Shown piece after piece: positions 1-8,033 of a DNA stretch of 64,000 nt; within the stretch, counting starts at the first letter, position 1, and every line of letters begins with the position of its first letter. The notes beneath the pieces are model-generated. The model was not told where the DNA came from. It searched no databases and saw nothing but the letters and a program-made list of their open reading frames with translations. The position numbers were made by a program, and so were the translations under genes. Origin of the DNA: Clostridia bacterium (GTDB lineage: Bacteria > Bacillota > Clostridia > Christensenellales > Aristaeellaceae); contig JAFWES010000046.1 of the NCBI GenBank assembly GCA_017512805.1, positions 1 through 64,000 of the forward strand, read 5' to 3'.

Positions 1-46
1 CAACCGGTTATGAGCCGGCCGCTCTGACCAACTGAGCTAAAGGCCC
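1..46 (-). tRNA. tRNA with CAT anticodon (Met elongator or Ile2), 3' part missing
   Basis: The minus strand starts GGGCCTTTAGCTCAG and continues through a D-arm to an anticodon loop CTCATAA, so the anticodon is CAT. The window begins inside the gene: the variable loop, T-arm and 3' acceptor strand lie outside. CAT can be elongator methionine or, if the first base is lysidinylated, isoleucine-2; the visible part does not decide. It is the last visible member of a leftward tRNA cluster. Confidence 0.85.
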
Positions 47-67
47 ATAACTTTCCAGGAAAAAGAG

Positions 68-140
68 TGACCCCGTCGGGATTCGAACCCGAGTTACCGC
101 CGTGAAAGGGCGATGTCTTAGGCCTCTTGACCACGGGGCC
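68..140 (-). tRNA. tRNA-Glu (TTC anticodon)
   Basis: Read on the minus strand, a 7-bp acceptor stem (GGCCCCG with CGGGGTC) encloses a D-arm, an anticodon arm whose loop CTTTCAC gives TTC, and a T-arm with GGTTCGAATCC. The discriminator base is A and no CCA is encoded. It lies 21 bases downstream of the CAT tRNA in the reading sense of the cluster and 24 bases from tRNA-Pro, which suggests one shared precursor transcript. Confidence 0.95.
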
Positions 141-164
141 ACGTTACCGAAGCGGGCAACTGAG

Positions 165-239
165 TCGGGGTGAAGGGATTCGAACCCCCGGCCTCATGCT
201 CCCAAAGCACGCGCGCTAGCCAGACTGCGCTACACCCCG
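165..239 (-). tRNA. tRNA-Pro (TGG anticodon)
   Basis: The minus strand shows a 7-bp acceptor stem CGGGGTG with CACCCCG, a D-arm, an anticodon loop TTTGGGA giving TGG, and a T-arm GGTTCGAATCC. The discriminator is A and CCA is not encoded. It is the first gene of the leftward tRNA cluster, about 40 bases after the predicted promoter. Confidence 0.95.
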
Positions 240-279
240 GTGCATCCTTCCCGCGGCTCTCCCGCAGGCGACATGTGGT

Positions 280-308
280 ATATTACACCCACATTTTCGA
301 TTTGTCAA
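280..308 (-). promoter_or_regulatory. Sigma-70-type promoter of the tRNA cluster
   Basis: On the minus strand a perfect -35 box TTGACA (303-308) is separated by 17 bases from a -10 box TAATAT (280-285). It reads toward tRNA-Pro, tRNA-Glu and the CAT tRNA. No coding sequence lies between it and tRNA-Pro. Positions 309-463 upstream show nothing else I can name. Confidence 0.8.
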
Positions 309-463
309 TCACTTTTTTCAAAAAAAATGATGTCAAATTTGGGCAGATTTCTGTCGCTACGCGTCATGTCTCCTGCAAACCGAAGCCTGCATGGATTCCG
401 AAGACAGCGCTTACGGAACGGAAAGCCGCTCCGGAATTACAGATAAACAGGTTTCTTCGGAGA

Positions 464-1111
464 TCAATCGGACTTCTCCCTTTCCCGGATCCATGCTTCC
501 ACCCGCTCCGCCAGCTGACTGTGCCCTTTGCGGGTCAGGTGCATGTGGTCCAGGCTGTTGAATTCACAGCCCGCCGCATCCAGGAATCCCACGCCTTCCT
601 GCTCCGCGATGCGGCGGTACCACTCTGCCAGCGCCCTGCTTTTCTCGATGCATCCCTCCCCCATGACAGGGTCGAAAAATCCATCCCCGATCGGGGGCGG
701 CGCGATGATCAGAATCCGGGGTTCTTTGTTTCCCCAGCAATCCACCGTTTTCGCCTTGAGGATCAGCCGGTCCATTCCATGCGCGATCAGCGGCGCGCTT
801 GCATGAAACCGTTCCTTGGTGTCGTTGGTTCCCAGCATCAGGATCAGCAGATCCACCACCTCGTGGCTCTTCAGCAGTGGATAGAGAACCGGCAGGGCCG
901 GCATGCTTTCATGAATCGGATCCTCGAAAACCGTCGTACGGCCGGACAGCCCCTCTTCCGTCACCAGATAGTCCTGCCCCAGCAGGCTCTGCAGCAGGCA
1001 AGGCCAGCGTTCTTCCTCGTTAAAGCGGATGCCCCCGTCCGCGCAGTCGCCCGGATCGGCGCAATACCCATGGGTGTTGGAGTCCCCGATGCACAGGATA
1101 TGTTTCTTCAT
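464..1111 (-). CDS. SGNH/GDSL-family hydrolase (lipase/esterase fold)
   Basis: The 215-residue protein has the SGNH signature blocks: GDSNTHG near residue 9 (nucleophile Ser), LSGRTT near 55, GTND near 95, and DHMH near 188 (Asp-His of the triad). There is no signal peptide, so it should act in the cytoplasm. Such enzymes remove acetyl or acyl groups from sugars or lipids. It is the last gene of the leftward nanE-nanK arm, only 17 bases after nanK, which suggests a role in removing O-acetyl groups from imported sialic acid. That substrate is inferred from context; the fold assignment is firm. The start has a good AAGGAGGG site. Confidence 0.85.
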   Translation of the reverse strand: MKKHILCIGDSNTHGYCADPGDCADGGIRFNEEERWPCLLQSLLGQDYLVTEEGLSGRTTVFEDPIHESMPALPVLYPLLKSHEVVDLLILMLGTNDTKERFHASAPLIAHGMDRLILKAKTVDCWGNKEPRILIIAPPPIGDGFFDPVMGEGCIEKSRALAEWYRRIAEQEGVGFLDAAGCEFNSLDHMHLTRKGHSQLAERVEAWIREREKSD

Positions 1112-1128
1112 TCGCCCCGCCCCCTCCT

Positions 1129-2055
1129 TTATTGTCCTTTCTCCTGATCCAACCAGAATTTCAGCGCCCCGATCATGCCGGCGTCATTCCCCAGTTTGGC
1201 CGCTTCCAGCCGAAATCCCTCCGCAAACCGTGGCATCATGCCCCGGATCACTTGTTCCCGCAGCGGTTTGATCAACAGTTCCTCCTGTCGGGAAACGCCT
1301 CCTCCGATCAGCACGATTTCCGGATTGAACAGATGGACCAGTCCGATGACGCCCACCGCGATCTGCTCGATCCACCGCTCCAGCACGCGGGCCATCTCCG
1401 CGTCTCCCGCCCGCACACGCACAAAGAACGCCCTTCCGTCCGGTACGCTTTCCCGATCGGTGATCTCCCAGGCCATCCGCATCAGGGCCGTGGTGGACGC
1501 GTACCTTTCGAAGCATCCCCTTTGGCCGCAGGAACAGAGGACGCCGTGCCGGTCTATGGAAAAATGGCCCAGCTCTCCTGCAATGCCCCGTCTGCCCCGG
1601 ATGAGTTTCCCTCCGGATATGACGCCGCCTCCAACCCCCGTACCCAGCGTCACCATGACGGCGTCCCGGCATCCCCGGGCGCCTCCCAGGAACGTTTCCC
1701 CCAGCGCCGCGGCATTGGCGTCGTTGAGCACATGAACGGGCACCGCATATTTCTCCTCCAGAGCCTGCCGAAAAGCCGTTCCTTCATACCCGGGAATCGC
1801 GCCATTGGTTCCGATCACGGTTCCGCTTTGATCGTCCACCTGGCCTGTGGCGGAAACGGCGATCCCTTCCAGACCGCCTTCAGCGTCCGGGCTTTCCGCC
1901 AGGAACGCGTCGGCCCCTCTCAGGACGGAAGTCAGAATCGGCGTCGCATACCCGTCGCCGTTCACAGGAACCTCCTGCCTGCGGAGAATGATCCCCTCCC
2001 GGGTCATCCATCCAATTTTGGCAGCCGTTCCTCCCACATCTATGCCCAGTATCAT
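1129..2055 (-). CDS. nanK: ROK-family sugar kinase, probably N-acetylmannosamine kinase
   Basis: A 308-residue ROK kinase. The phosphate-binding motif DVGGT is at residues 6-10, GTGVGGG lies mid-protein, and the zinc-binding signature CSCGQRGCFE is intact. ROK members phosphorylate glucose, ManNAc, fructose and others, and motifs alone do not give the substrate. Its place directly after nanE and across from nanA makes ManNAc to ManNAc-6-phosphate the natural reaction. The 141-base gap upstream shows no other gene. Glucokinase is the main alternative reading. Confidence 0.8.
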   Translation of the reverse strand: MILGIDVGGTAAKIGWMTREGIILRRQEVPVNGDGYATPILTSVLRGADAFLAESPDAEGGLEGIAVSATGQVDDQSGTVIGTNGAIPGYEGTAFRQALEEKYAVPVHVLNDANAAALGETFLGGARGCRDAVMVTLGTGVGGGVISGGKLIRGRRGIAGELGHFSIDRHGVLCSCGQRGCFERYASTTALMRMAWEITDRESVPDGRAFFVRVRAGDAEMARVLERWIEQIAVGVIGLVHLFNPEIVLIGGGVSRQEELLIKPLREQVIRGMMPRFAEGFRLEAAKLGNDAGMIGALKFWLDQEKGQ

Positions 2056-2196
2056 TCCGTCATCTCCGTTCCTGTCGGGTTCGCGTCTCCGGGTTCTCCG
2101 GCGCAGTCCCCTGCTTCCCCGCTGGCACCTTTTCCCGCCGGCTGTCGACGGTCCTTGATCCCGGAATTTTCCGATCCGGCCCGGTCCCCTGCTTTC

Positions 2197-2889
2197 TCAC
2201 AGCACGCTGAAAAAGCGCTGCGCGATTTCCAGCGGGCGGGTAATCGCGCCGCCCACCACGCAGGCCCAGGCGCCCAGATCCAGCATCCTCCGCACCTGCT
2301 CCGGCGTATGGATCCTCCCCTCCGCGATCACGGGGCAGGGCAGTTCCTTTGCCAGTTTTTCCGCTAGGTCGAAATTCGGATCCCCTTTCTGATCCCTCGT
2401 CTGCGGGGTATAGCCGTTCATGGTGGTGCCCACCAGATCCGCGCCCGCCTCAAAGGCAGCCAGCGCTTCCGCCTCTGTGGCGCAGTCCGCCATGATGATG
2501 ATATTCGGATACTTGGCCCGCACCTGCCGGAGAAACGCCGGCGGCGTCAGCCCGTCCCCCCGGGGGCAGTCCGTGCAGTCAATGGAAACGATATCCGCCA
2601 GGGCGTCCATGCATTCATCCACTTCCCGCATGGTCATGGTAATCCGCCCCGTATAGCCCGGATACTCGCGCTTGATCAGCCCGATCACCGGCAGCCCCGT
2701 CTCCTCCTTGATCCCGATGATGTCCCGGACGGAGGAGGTCCGGATCATTCTGGCGCCCGCCAGCTTTGCCGCTCTGGCCATATAGGGCATCAGCGAACGA
2801 TCCCGGTCGTACAGGGGTTCCCCGGGGGTTGCCTGGCAGGATACGATGATCTGGCCCTTCATCAGCTGAAACAGTTCCTCTTTCGTCAT
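2197..2889 (-). CDS. nanE: N-acetylmannosamine-6-phosphate 2-epimerase
   Basis: A 230-residue TIM-barrel protein of the NanE family, of usual length. It interconverts ManNAc-6-P and GlcNAc-6-P, the step after NanA and NanK in sialic acid catabolism. Visible family features include the catalytic lysine in GLIKREY (K73), the IVSCQA start of the barrel, the VGTTMNGYT phosphate region and AEGRIHTP late in the protein. It follows the GntR regulator by 17 bases on the same strand, so the repressor and epimerase are probably co-transcribed. No nagA or nagB is present in the window; those steps must be encoded elsewhere. Confidence 0.93.
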   Translation of the reverse strand: MTKEELFQLMKGQIIVSCQATPGEPLYDRDRSLMPYMARAAKLAGARMIRTSSVRDIIGIKEETGLPVIGLIKREYPGYTGRITMTMREVDECMDALADIVSIDCTDCPRGDGLTPPAFLRQVRAKYPNIIIMADCATEAEALAAFEAGADLVGTTMNGYTPQTRDQKGDPNFDLAEKLAKELPCPVIAEGRIHTPEQVRRMLDLGAWACVVGGAITRPLEIAQRFFSVL

Positions 2890-2906
2890 GGTTTCTCGCT
2901 CCCTTT

Positions 2907-3602
2907 CTATTCCGTCTCTTCCATATAGGAATCATCCCGGGTGTATTTCCCCGAAGAAAAATGGTATTCCATCGCCTTCGCAAAGGCAATAAAATCATAT
3001 TCCTCCAGTGCCTTCACGATCGCCTCGTGCTTTGCCACGCTCCCGGCCAGGTGCGGACGCTTCTGTTCCAACTGGAAGCGGACGTCCACCTCCCAGATGG
3101 CGTTCATCAGGGAATCCAGCACTTCATTTTTCAGGGGCCTGAACAGGGAGAGATGAAATTCCCGGTCCAGATCCGCGAAAAGCCCTTCCTCCTCATAGCT
3201 GACCCGAATCCGATCGACGACCTCCCGCAGGTGGAGGATGTCCTCCCGGGTCAATGCGTAAAAGGCCTGGCGCATATAGCTGAGCTCCAGGTTTTTCCGC
3301 ACGTCGAACATCTGCCGGACGGCCCGCTCATTCCCCGGCACCCGGAAAAAGAGCATCCCCTGCAGGAAATAGTCCATCCGGAAGGGAAGAAGCTCCGTCC
3401 CGCGGCCCGCCACCGCCCGGACAATGCCCATGACTTCCATGCTCTTGATGGCTTCCCTGACCACGTTCCGGCTCACATGAAAATCCGCGGCCAGGGTCTG
3501 CTCCGGCGGCAAAAGGTCCCCGGGTTTCAGCTGTCTGTCCAGCACCAGTTCGTGGATCTGCCGCATGACCTGAAGATAGAGCTTCTGGTCCCGCGCCGCC
3601 AT
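2907..3602 (-). CDS. GntR-family transcriptional regulator (FadR/FCD subfamily)
   Basis: The 231-residue protein begins with a winged helix-turn-helix (about residues 8-70, with LPPEQTLAADFHVSRNVV) and continues into an all-helical FCD ligand domain that carries a D-x-x-FH metal/ligand motif (DREFHLSLF). FCD regulators usually repress sugar-acid operons and release DNA on binding the substrate or a catabolite. It heads the nanE-nanK arm and faces the transporter/nanA arm. Both promoters carry TGT-NNN-ACA dyads of the kind this family binds, so it is very likely the local sialate-responsive repressor. Confidence 0.9.
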   Translation of the reverse strand: MAARDQKLYLQVMRQIHELVLDRQLKPGDLLPPEQTLAADFHVSRNVVREAIKSMEVMGIVRAVAGRGTELLPFRMDYFLQGMLFFRVPGNERAVRQMFDVRKNLELSYMRQAFYALTREDILHLREVVDRIRVSYEEEGLFADLDREFHLSLFRPLKNEVLDSLMNAIWEVDVRFQLEQKRPHLAGSVAKHEAIVKALEEYDFIAFAKAMEYHFSSGKYTRDDSYMEETE

Positions 3603-3621
3603 GGTCGTCCCCCCCCTTCTT

Positions 3622-3636
3622 AATTGTTCTACATTT
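3622..3636. promoter_or_regulatory. Degenerate operator downstream of the gntR promoter
   Basis: The plus-strand sequence AATTGTTCTACATTT keeps the TGT-NNN-ACA core and one full half-site of the stronger operator at 3750-3766. It begins about 8 bases past the -10 box of the gntR promoter, overlapping the expected transcription start, a position suited to autorepression. Confidence 0.55.
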
Positions 3637-3643
3637 CATCCCT

Positions 3644-3672
3644 ATTATAAGGAGATTTTAACGGTATGTCAA
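3644..3672 (-). promoter_or_regulatory. Consensus promoter for gntR-nanE-nanK
   Basis: The minus strand has TTGACA (3667-3672), a 17-base spacer and TATAAT (3644-3649): a perfect match to the housekeeping consensus. It sits about 40 bases upstream of the regulator start codon. So strong a promoter needs repression, which fits the operator just downstream. Confidence 0.85.
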
Positions 3673-3735
3673 GCCAATTTGAAGGCAATCATGAACAGGT
3701 TAGAAAAATTTTTCCCTTTTTTTACAAATTTACTG

Positions 3736-3764
3736 TTGACAGGCCGAAATAAATGTAGTACATT
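3736..3764 (+). promoter_or_regulatory. Promoter for the sialate transporter and nanA arm
   Basis: TTGACA (3736-3741), 17 bases, then TACATT (3759-3764), about 50 bases upstream of the binding-protein start. The -10 box lies inside the perfect palindrome at 3750-3766, so a bound repressor would block polymerase directly. Confidence 0.75.
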
Positions 3765-3766
3765 TA
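3750..3766. promoter_or_regulatory. Perfect 17-bp palindromic operator
   Basis: TAAATGTAGTACATTTA is a perfect inverted repeat about a central G and contains the TGT-AGT-ACA core typical of FCD-type GntR operators. It overlaps the -10 box of the rightward promoter. The likely ligand-controlled binder is the divergent GntR protein encoded at 2907-3602. Confidence 0.75.
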
Positions 3767-3814
3767 ATGCAACATATCCCGGAAGCATAATCCGGGAAAG
3801 AAGGAGGTTTTCCC

Positions 3815-5086
3815 ATGAAAAAGCTGTTGGCTCTGCTGATGTGTCTGATGCTGATCGTCCCCTCCGCGCTGGCGCTGGCGGATGACAATGTGACCATTAC
3901 GCTGTGGACTTATCCCATCGGCTCCTGGGTGGATGACGCGACGGTGAAGGGCTTTATCGAAGCGTTCAACGCGGTCCATCCCGAAATCACCGTGAACGTC
4001 CAGTATCTGGATTATACCTCCGGCGATGATCAGGTCACCAGCGCCATCGAAGCCGGTACCACGCCGGACATCATCTTCGAAGGCCCGGAACGCCTGGTGG
4101 CCAACTGGGGCGCCGCCGGCAAGATGCTGGACATCACCGATCTCTGGACGGATACAAAAGATGATATCGTGGCGGCCAGCCCCGCTGTGGAAGCGGCCTG
4201 CCGCAACGCGGAAGGCAAATATTTCGAATATCCGCTGTGCATGACCACCCACACCATGGTCATCAACAAGCAGTACTTTGAGAAGGCGGACGCCCTCCAG
4301 TACATCGATGAAGAAACCCATACCTGGACCACCGAAGGCTTCATCAACGCCTGTAAGGCGCTGCAGGCCGCCGGCTATATCCCGGGCGTCGTCTATTGCG
4401 GCGGCCAGGGCGGCGACCAGGGCACCCGCGCGCTGGTGACCAACCTCTATTCCGGCCAGTTCACCGCCGCGGATCACTCCGCCTACACCATGGATTCCGA
4501 AGCGAACATCAAAGCCCTGACCCAGCTGCAGGCCATGGTGGCCGAGGGCAGCCTGACGGCGGACGCCGGGATCGTGGCCGCCGACGAAATCGCCCTGTTC
4601 TGCAACGGCACCATCGCCATGGGCTTCTGCTGGAATGCCAGCGCGGCCGTTTCCAACAAGGCCTCCATGCAGGAGACTGTGACCGCCTTCCCCATGGCCT
4701 TCCCCTCTGATGACGGCGTACCGGAACTGCAGGGCGGCATCTGGGGCTTCGGCCTGTTTGACAATGGAGACGACGCCCGGGCTGCCGCCGCGAAGACCTT
4801 CGTGAAGTGGGTCTGCGACGACGAGAATCAGGCCGTTCCCAGCGTGTATGCGACCGGTTTCTTCCCCACCCGCGCTTCCCTGGGCGATATCTACGCCGGC
4901 ACCGAGAAAGCCGACAACGCGGACTTCGCCATCTTCATGCCCTTCCTGGGTGACTATTATCAGGTCACCGGCAACTGGGCCGTACAGCGCACCGAATGGT
5001 GGAACCTGCTGCAGCGGATCTTCGCGGGCGGCGACGTGGCGGCCGAGGTGGCCACCTATGTAACCAACGCGAACGCCGGCATCTGA
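3815..5086 (+). CDS. ABC transporter sugar-binding protein (family 1), probable sialic acid receptor
   Basis: A 423-residue extracellular binding protein. A signal peptide (about residues 1-23, MKKLLALLMCLMLIVPS...) ends in an AxA-like site before DDNVT. The mature part starts with the usual ITLWTYP strand and has the FIEAFNAVHPEI motif of family 1 receptors. There is no lipobox cysteine, unusual for a Gram-positive receptor. It is followed by two permeases and nanA, the same arrangement as the SatABC sialic acid transporter of streptococci. Sialate as ligand is inferred from that context. A strong AAGGAGG site precedes the start. Confidence 0.88.
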   Translation: MKKLLALLMCLMLIVPSALALADDNVTITLWTYPIGSWVDDATVKGFIEAFNAVHPEITVNVQYLDYTSGDDQVTSAIEAGTTPDIIFEGPERLVANWGAAGKMLDITDLWTDTKDDIVAASPAVEAACRNAEGKYFEYPLCMTTHTMVINKQYFEKADALQYIDEETHTWTTEGFINACKALQAAGYIPGVVYCGGQGGDQGTRALVTNLYSGQFTAADHSAYTMDSEANIKALTQLQAMVAEGSLTADAGIVAADEIALFCNGTIAMGFCWNASAAVSNKASMQETVTAFPMAFPSDDGVPELQGGIWGFGLFDNGDDARAAAAKTFVKWVCDDENQAVPSVYATGFFPTRASLGDIYAGTEKADNADFAIFMPFLGDYYQVTGNWAVQRTEWWNLLQRIFAGGDVAAEVATYVTNANAGI

Positions 5087-5143
5087 TCTCCGGGTTTCGC
5101 GTCCCGATTCATCGGGATAGAAGCGAATGACATTTCGAACGAC

Positions 5144-5177
5144 GGGCGCCCTTCTTCCCCCGGGAGGCGGGGCGCCC
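5144..5177 (+). terminator. Hairpin between binding protein and permease genes (attenuator or processing site)
   Basis: Two GGGCGCCC arms (5144-5151 and 5170-5177) form a GC-rich stem followed by CTTTCCGTTT, too poor in T for a full terminator. It lies between the receptor and permease genes of one operon. Such hairpins often stabilise the upstream message, so that the receptor outnumbers the membrane parts. Confidence 0.5.
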
Positions 5178-5203
5178 CTTTCCGTTTCAGGAGGTGAAAA
5201 GCT

Positions 5204-6124
5204 TTGACCACCAAAGCGCCATCCCTGGCTGTCTCTCAGGCGCAGAAAGCTCAGCGCAGGCGGGAAAACATCGCCGGATACATCTTCATGGCGCCCAGTC
5301 TGATCTTTTTCCTGGGGTTTGTCATTTTCCCCATGGGCATGTGCCTGGTCACCAGCTTTTTTAACTATACGATGACGGATTTTTCCTTCATCGGTTTCCA
5401 GAATTACGCGGAACTCATCCGGGACAAAATCTTTGTGGATAAGGCCCTGGTCAATACCCTGATCATTGTGGTGCTTTCCGTCCCGGTCACCTGCGTCTTC
5501 TCCCTCTGGGTCGCTTCCCTGATCTATAAGATGCGGGAAGTCCACACATCCTTCTTCCGCTGCGTGTTCTATCTGCCGGTCGTCACCGGCTCCGTGGCGG
5601 TCACCGTGGTATGGAAATGGATTTTCAACAATTACTATGGCATTCTGAATTATCTGATGAAAAATCTGGGCCTGATTACCATGAACCAGAACTGGCTGGG
5701 CAGCGCCAACACCGCCCTGGGGTGCATCATCATGATCCTGCTGACCACCTCCGTGGGGCAGCCCATCGTGCTGTATGTCTCCGCGCTGAGCAATGTGGAC
5801 GGCAGCCTGGTGGAGGCGGCTTCCGTGGACGGCGCCACCAATCTGCAGGTCTTCTGGCGGATCAAATGGCCCCAGATCATGCCCACAACGCTGTATATTC
5901 TGGTGATCACCACCATTAATTCTTTCCAGTGCTTCGCCCTGATTCAGCTGCTGACATCCGGCGGGCCCAACAATTCCACGCAAACCATCATGTATTACAT
6001 TTACTACAACGCGTTCAAGCTGAGCCGCTACGGATACGGCAGCGCCATGGGCATCATTCTGGCCCTCATCATCGCCGCCTTCTCCGCCGTTCAGTTCCGC
6101 CTGGCGCGCACCGACAACGGTTGA
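5204..6124 (+). CDS. ABC sugar transporter permease (MalF type)
   Basis: A 306-residue inner-membrane protein with about six hydrophobic segments. The first lies near residues 26-48. The cytoplasmic EAA loop (EAASVDGAT, about residue 205), which docks the ATPase, is present. The start codon is TTG at 5204: an AGGAGGTG site stands 7 bases upstream and no ATG lies near. It forms a heteromeric channel with the next gene. No ATPase is encoded in the island, so a shared MsmK/MsmX-type ATPase must serve it. Confidence 0.9.
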   Translation: MTTKAPSLAVSQAQKAQRRRENIAGYIFMAPSLIFFLGFVIFPMGMCLVTSFFNYTMTDFSFIGFQNYAELIRDKIFVDKALVNTLIIVVLSVPVTCVFSLWVASLIYKMREVHTSFFRCVFYLPVVTGSVAVTVVWKWIFNNYYGILNYLMKNLGLITMNQNWLGSANTALGCIIMILLTTSVGQPIVLYVSALSNVDGSLVEAASVDGATNLQVFWRIKWPQIMPTTLYILVITTINSFQCFALIQLLTSGGPNNSTQTIMYYIYYNAFKLSRYGYGSAMGIILALIIAAFSAVQFRLARTDNG

Positions 6125-6138
6125 AAGGAGGAGAAAAG

Positions 6139-7032
6139 ATGCAGGCGACCACTGCTCAGCCGCCCCGGAAGATGAAAATTCAACGGGGCGACGTCGGCGC
6201 GGATCATTCGGTTCAGGCCCTGACGCCCTATAAGGTGATCGGTGTCATTCTGCTGATTATCCTGGCGCTTCTGTTCCTCTTCCCTCTTTACTGGATTATC
6301 ACCGGCTCCTTCAAAAGCCAGCAGGTCATCAACGCGGCCACCCCCCAGTGGTTCCCCCTGGAGCCCACCCTCAATAACTACGAGCGTCTTTTCCAGAAGC
6401 CGGCGCTGACCTGGGTCTGGAATACCGTGTTTATGTGCGTCATGAGCATGCTGCTGACCTGCGTGGCCGCTTCCATGGGGGGCTATGCCCTGGCCAAGAA
6501 GCGTTTTGCCGGCAATAAGCTGATCTTCTCGATCTTTATTATCGCCATGGCCCTGCCCAAGCAGGTCATTCTGATTCCCCTGCTGAAGGAAATGGCCTGG
6601 CTGAAGCTGCACAACACTCTCTGGGCCGTGATCCTGCCCACCGTCGGCTGGCCCTTCGGGGTGTTCCTGATGAAGCAGTTCTCGGAGAATATTCCCAATG
6701 AGCTGCTGGAGGCGTCCCGGATTGACGGGGCCGGCGAAACCAGGACCTTCCTGGAAATCGTGCTCCCCCTGATCTCTCCGGGCATCGGCGCCCTGGCGAT
6801 CTTCACCTTCATCAGCGCCTGGAATGACTACTTCCTGCAGCTGATCATGCTCAACGACACCCAGGTGCTGACCATTTCCCTGGGCATCGCGAAGCTGCAA
6901 AGCGAGCTGAGCACGGACTTCGGCCTGATCATGGCCGGCGCGGCCCTGGGCTCCGTCCCGATTATTATCATCTTCCTGATTTTCCAAAAATTCTTCACCC
7001 GCGGCATCACCATGGGCGCGGTGAAGGGATAA
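6139..7032 (+). CDS. ABC sugar transporter permease (MalG type)
   Basis: A 297-residue permease with a long cytoplasmic N-terminus, a first membrane segment around residues 34-55, and the EAA loop EASRIDGAGE (about residue 193). The reading frame is open further upstream, but the ATG at 6139 follows AAAGGAGG at the right distance and starts 14 bases after the MalF-type gene, so I use it. Ends in the common permease tail GAVKG. Confidence 0.92.
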   Translation: MQATTAQPPRKMKIQRGDVGADHSVQALTPYKVIGVILLIILALLFLFPLYWIITGSFKSQQVINAATPQWFPLEPTLNNYERLFQKPALTWVWNTVFMCVMSMLLTCVAASMGGYALAKKRFAGNKLIFSIFIIAMALPKQVILIPLLKEMAWLKLHNTLWAVILPTVGWPFGVFLMKQFSENIPNELLEASRIDGAGETRTFLEIVLPLISPGIGALAIFTFISAWNDYFLQLIMLNDTQVLTISLGIAKLQSELSTDFGLIMAGAALGSVPIIIIFLIFQKFFTRGITMGAVKG

Positions 7033-7050
7033 AGGAGAAAGTAAAGCAAA

Positions 7051-7965
7051 ATGAGCATCGAAAAATATGCCGGCGTCATTCCGGCCTTCTATGCCTGCTA
7101 TGACGAGGCGGGCGAAATCAGCGAGGCGGGAACCCGCGCCCTGGCCCGCCATCTGGTAAACAAGGGCGTCAAGGGGCTGTATGTGGGCGGCTCCTCCGGC
7201 GAATGTATCTATCTGGAGAAAGAAGAGCGGATGAAGACCCTGGAAGCCGTCATGGCCGAAATCCGGGGGGAGTGTACCGTCATCGCGCACGTGGCCTGCA
7301 ACAACACCCGGGAATCCTGCCAGCTGGCGGCCCACGCGGAATCCCTGGGAGTGGACGCCATCGCCAGCATCCCGCCCATCTATTTCCACCTGCCGGAGCA
7401 CGCCATTGCACGATACTGGAATGATATTTCCGCCGCCGCGCCCCATACCGATTTCATTATCTACAACATTCCCCAGCTGGCCGGCGTGGCCCTGACCCCC
7501 TCCCTGTTCCGGGAGATGCGGAAAAATCCCCGGGTGATCGGGGTCAAGAACTCCTCCATGCCCACCTATGATCTGGAAATCTGGCGCCGTCTGGGCGGTG
7601 CGGACTGCGCCGTCTTCAACGGGCCGGACGAGCAGTTTGTTTCCGGGCGGGTGACCGGCGCCAACGGCGGCATCGGCGGCACCTACGCGGTCATGCCGGA
7701 GCTGTTCCTGAAAATGGACGCGCTGGTGCGCTCCGGAAAGGTGGCGGAAGCGGAATCCATTCAGCACGAAGTCAACGCCATCATCGAACGAATGTGCGCC
7801 ACACACGGCAATATGTACGCCACCGCGAAAAAGATCCTGGAAATCAACAGCGGACTCCATTGCGGCAGCGTCCGCGCCCCGCTGGCTCCGCTGGCGGAAG
7901 CGGATCTTCCCGTGGTGGAGGACGCGGCCCGGATGATTCGGGAAGCGGTCTCCCGCTTCTGCTGA
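7051..7965 (+). CDS. nanA: N-acetylneuraminate lyase (DHDPS/NAL family)
   Basis: A 304-residue class-I aldolase. It splits N-acetylneuraminate into ManNAc and pyruvate. The catalytic lysine (K166 in GVKNSS), the active-site tyrosine (Y138 in YNIP) and the carboxylate-binding GSSGE (47-51) are all present. The GSSGE and YNIPQLAGV forms are typical of NanA rather than dihydrodipicolinate synthase. It closes the transporter operon 18 bases after the second permease. Its product ManNAc is the substrate of the kinase and epimerase encoded on the other arm. Confidence 0.93.
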   Translation: MSIEKYAGVIPAFYACYDEAGEISEAGTRALARHLVNKGVKGLYVGGSSGECIYLEKEERMKTLEAVMAEIRGECTVIAHVACNNTRESCQLAAHAESLGVDAIASIPPIYFHLPEHAIARYWNDISAAAPHTDFIIYNIPQLAGVALTPSLFREMRKNPRVIGVKNSSMPTYDLEIWRRLGGADCAVFNGPDEQFVSGRVTGANGGIGGTYAVMPELFLKMDALVRSGKVAEAESIQHEVNAIIERMCATHGNMYATAKKILEINSGLHCGSVRAPLAPLAEADLPVVEDAARMIREAVSRFC

Positions 7966-7981
7966 CCGCGGAAATGCAAAT

Positions 7982-8020
7982 TCAGCCCTGGAAGAGAAAC
8001 TCTTCCAGGGCTGATTCTTT
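7982..8020. terminator. Strong terminator after nanA, likely bidirectional
   Basis: Perfect 15-bp arms TCAGCCCTGGAAGAG (7982-7996) and the complement at 8000-8014 enclose an AAA loop, followed by TTCTTT. It lies between nanA (rightward) and the ACT-domain gene (leftward, ending at 8034) and can serve both. Confidence 0.88.
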
Positions 8021-8033
8021 GAGAAGATGATTC

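Noticed and set aside
170..1147. A 325-codon plus-strand frame over the tRNA promoter and SGNH gene
   Set aside because: It starts inside tRNA-Pro and runs antisense to a clear hydrolase.
3764..5983. A 739-codon open frame antisense to the sialate transporter genes
   Set aside because: GC-rich codon bias leaves few stops on the opposite strand. The predicted protein is His/Gly/Gln-rich without domains, and the overlapping plus-strand genes are well-known families.
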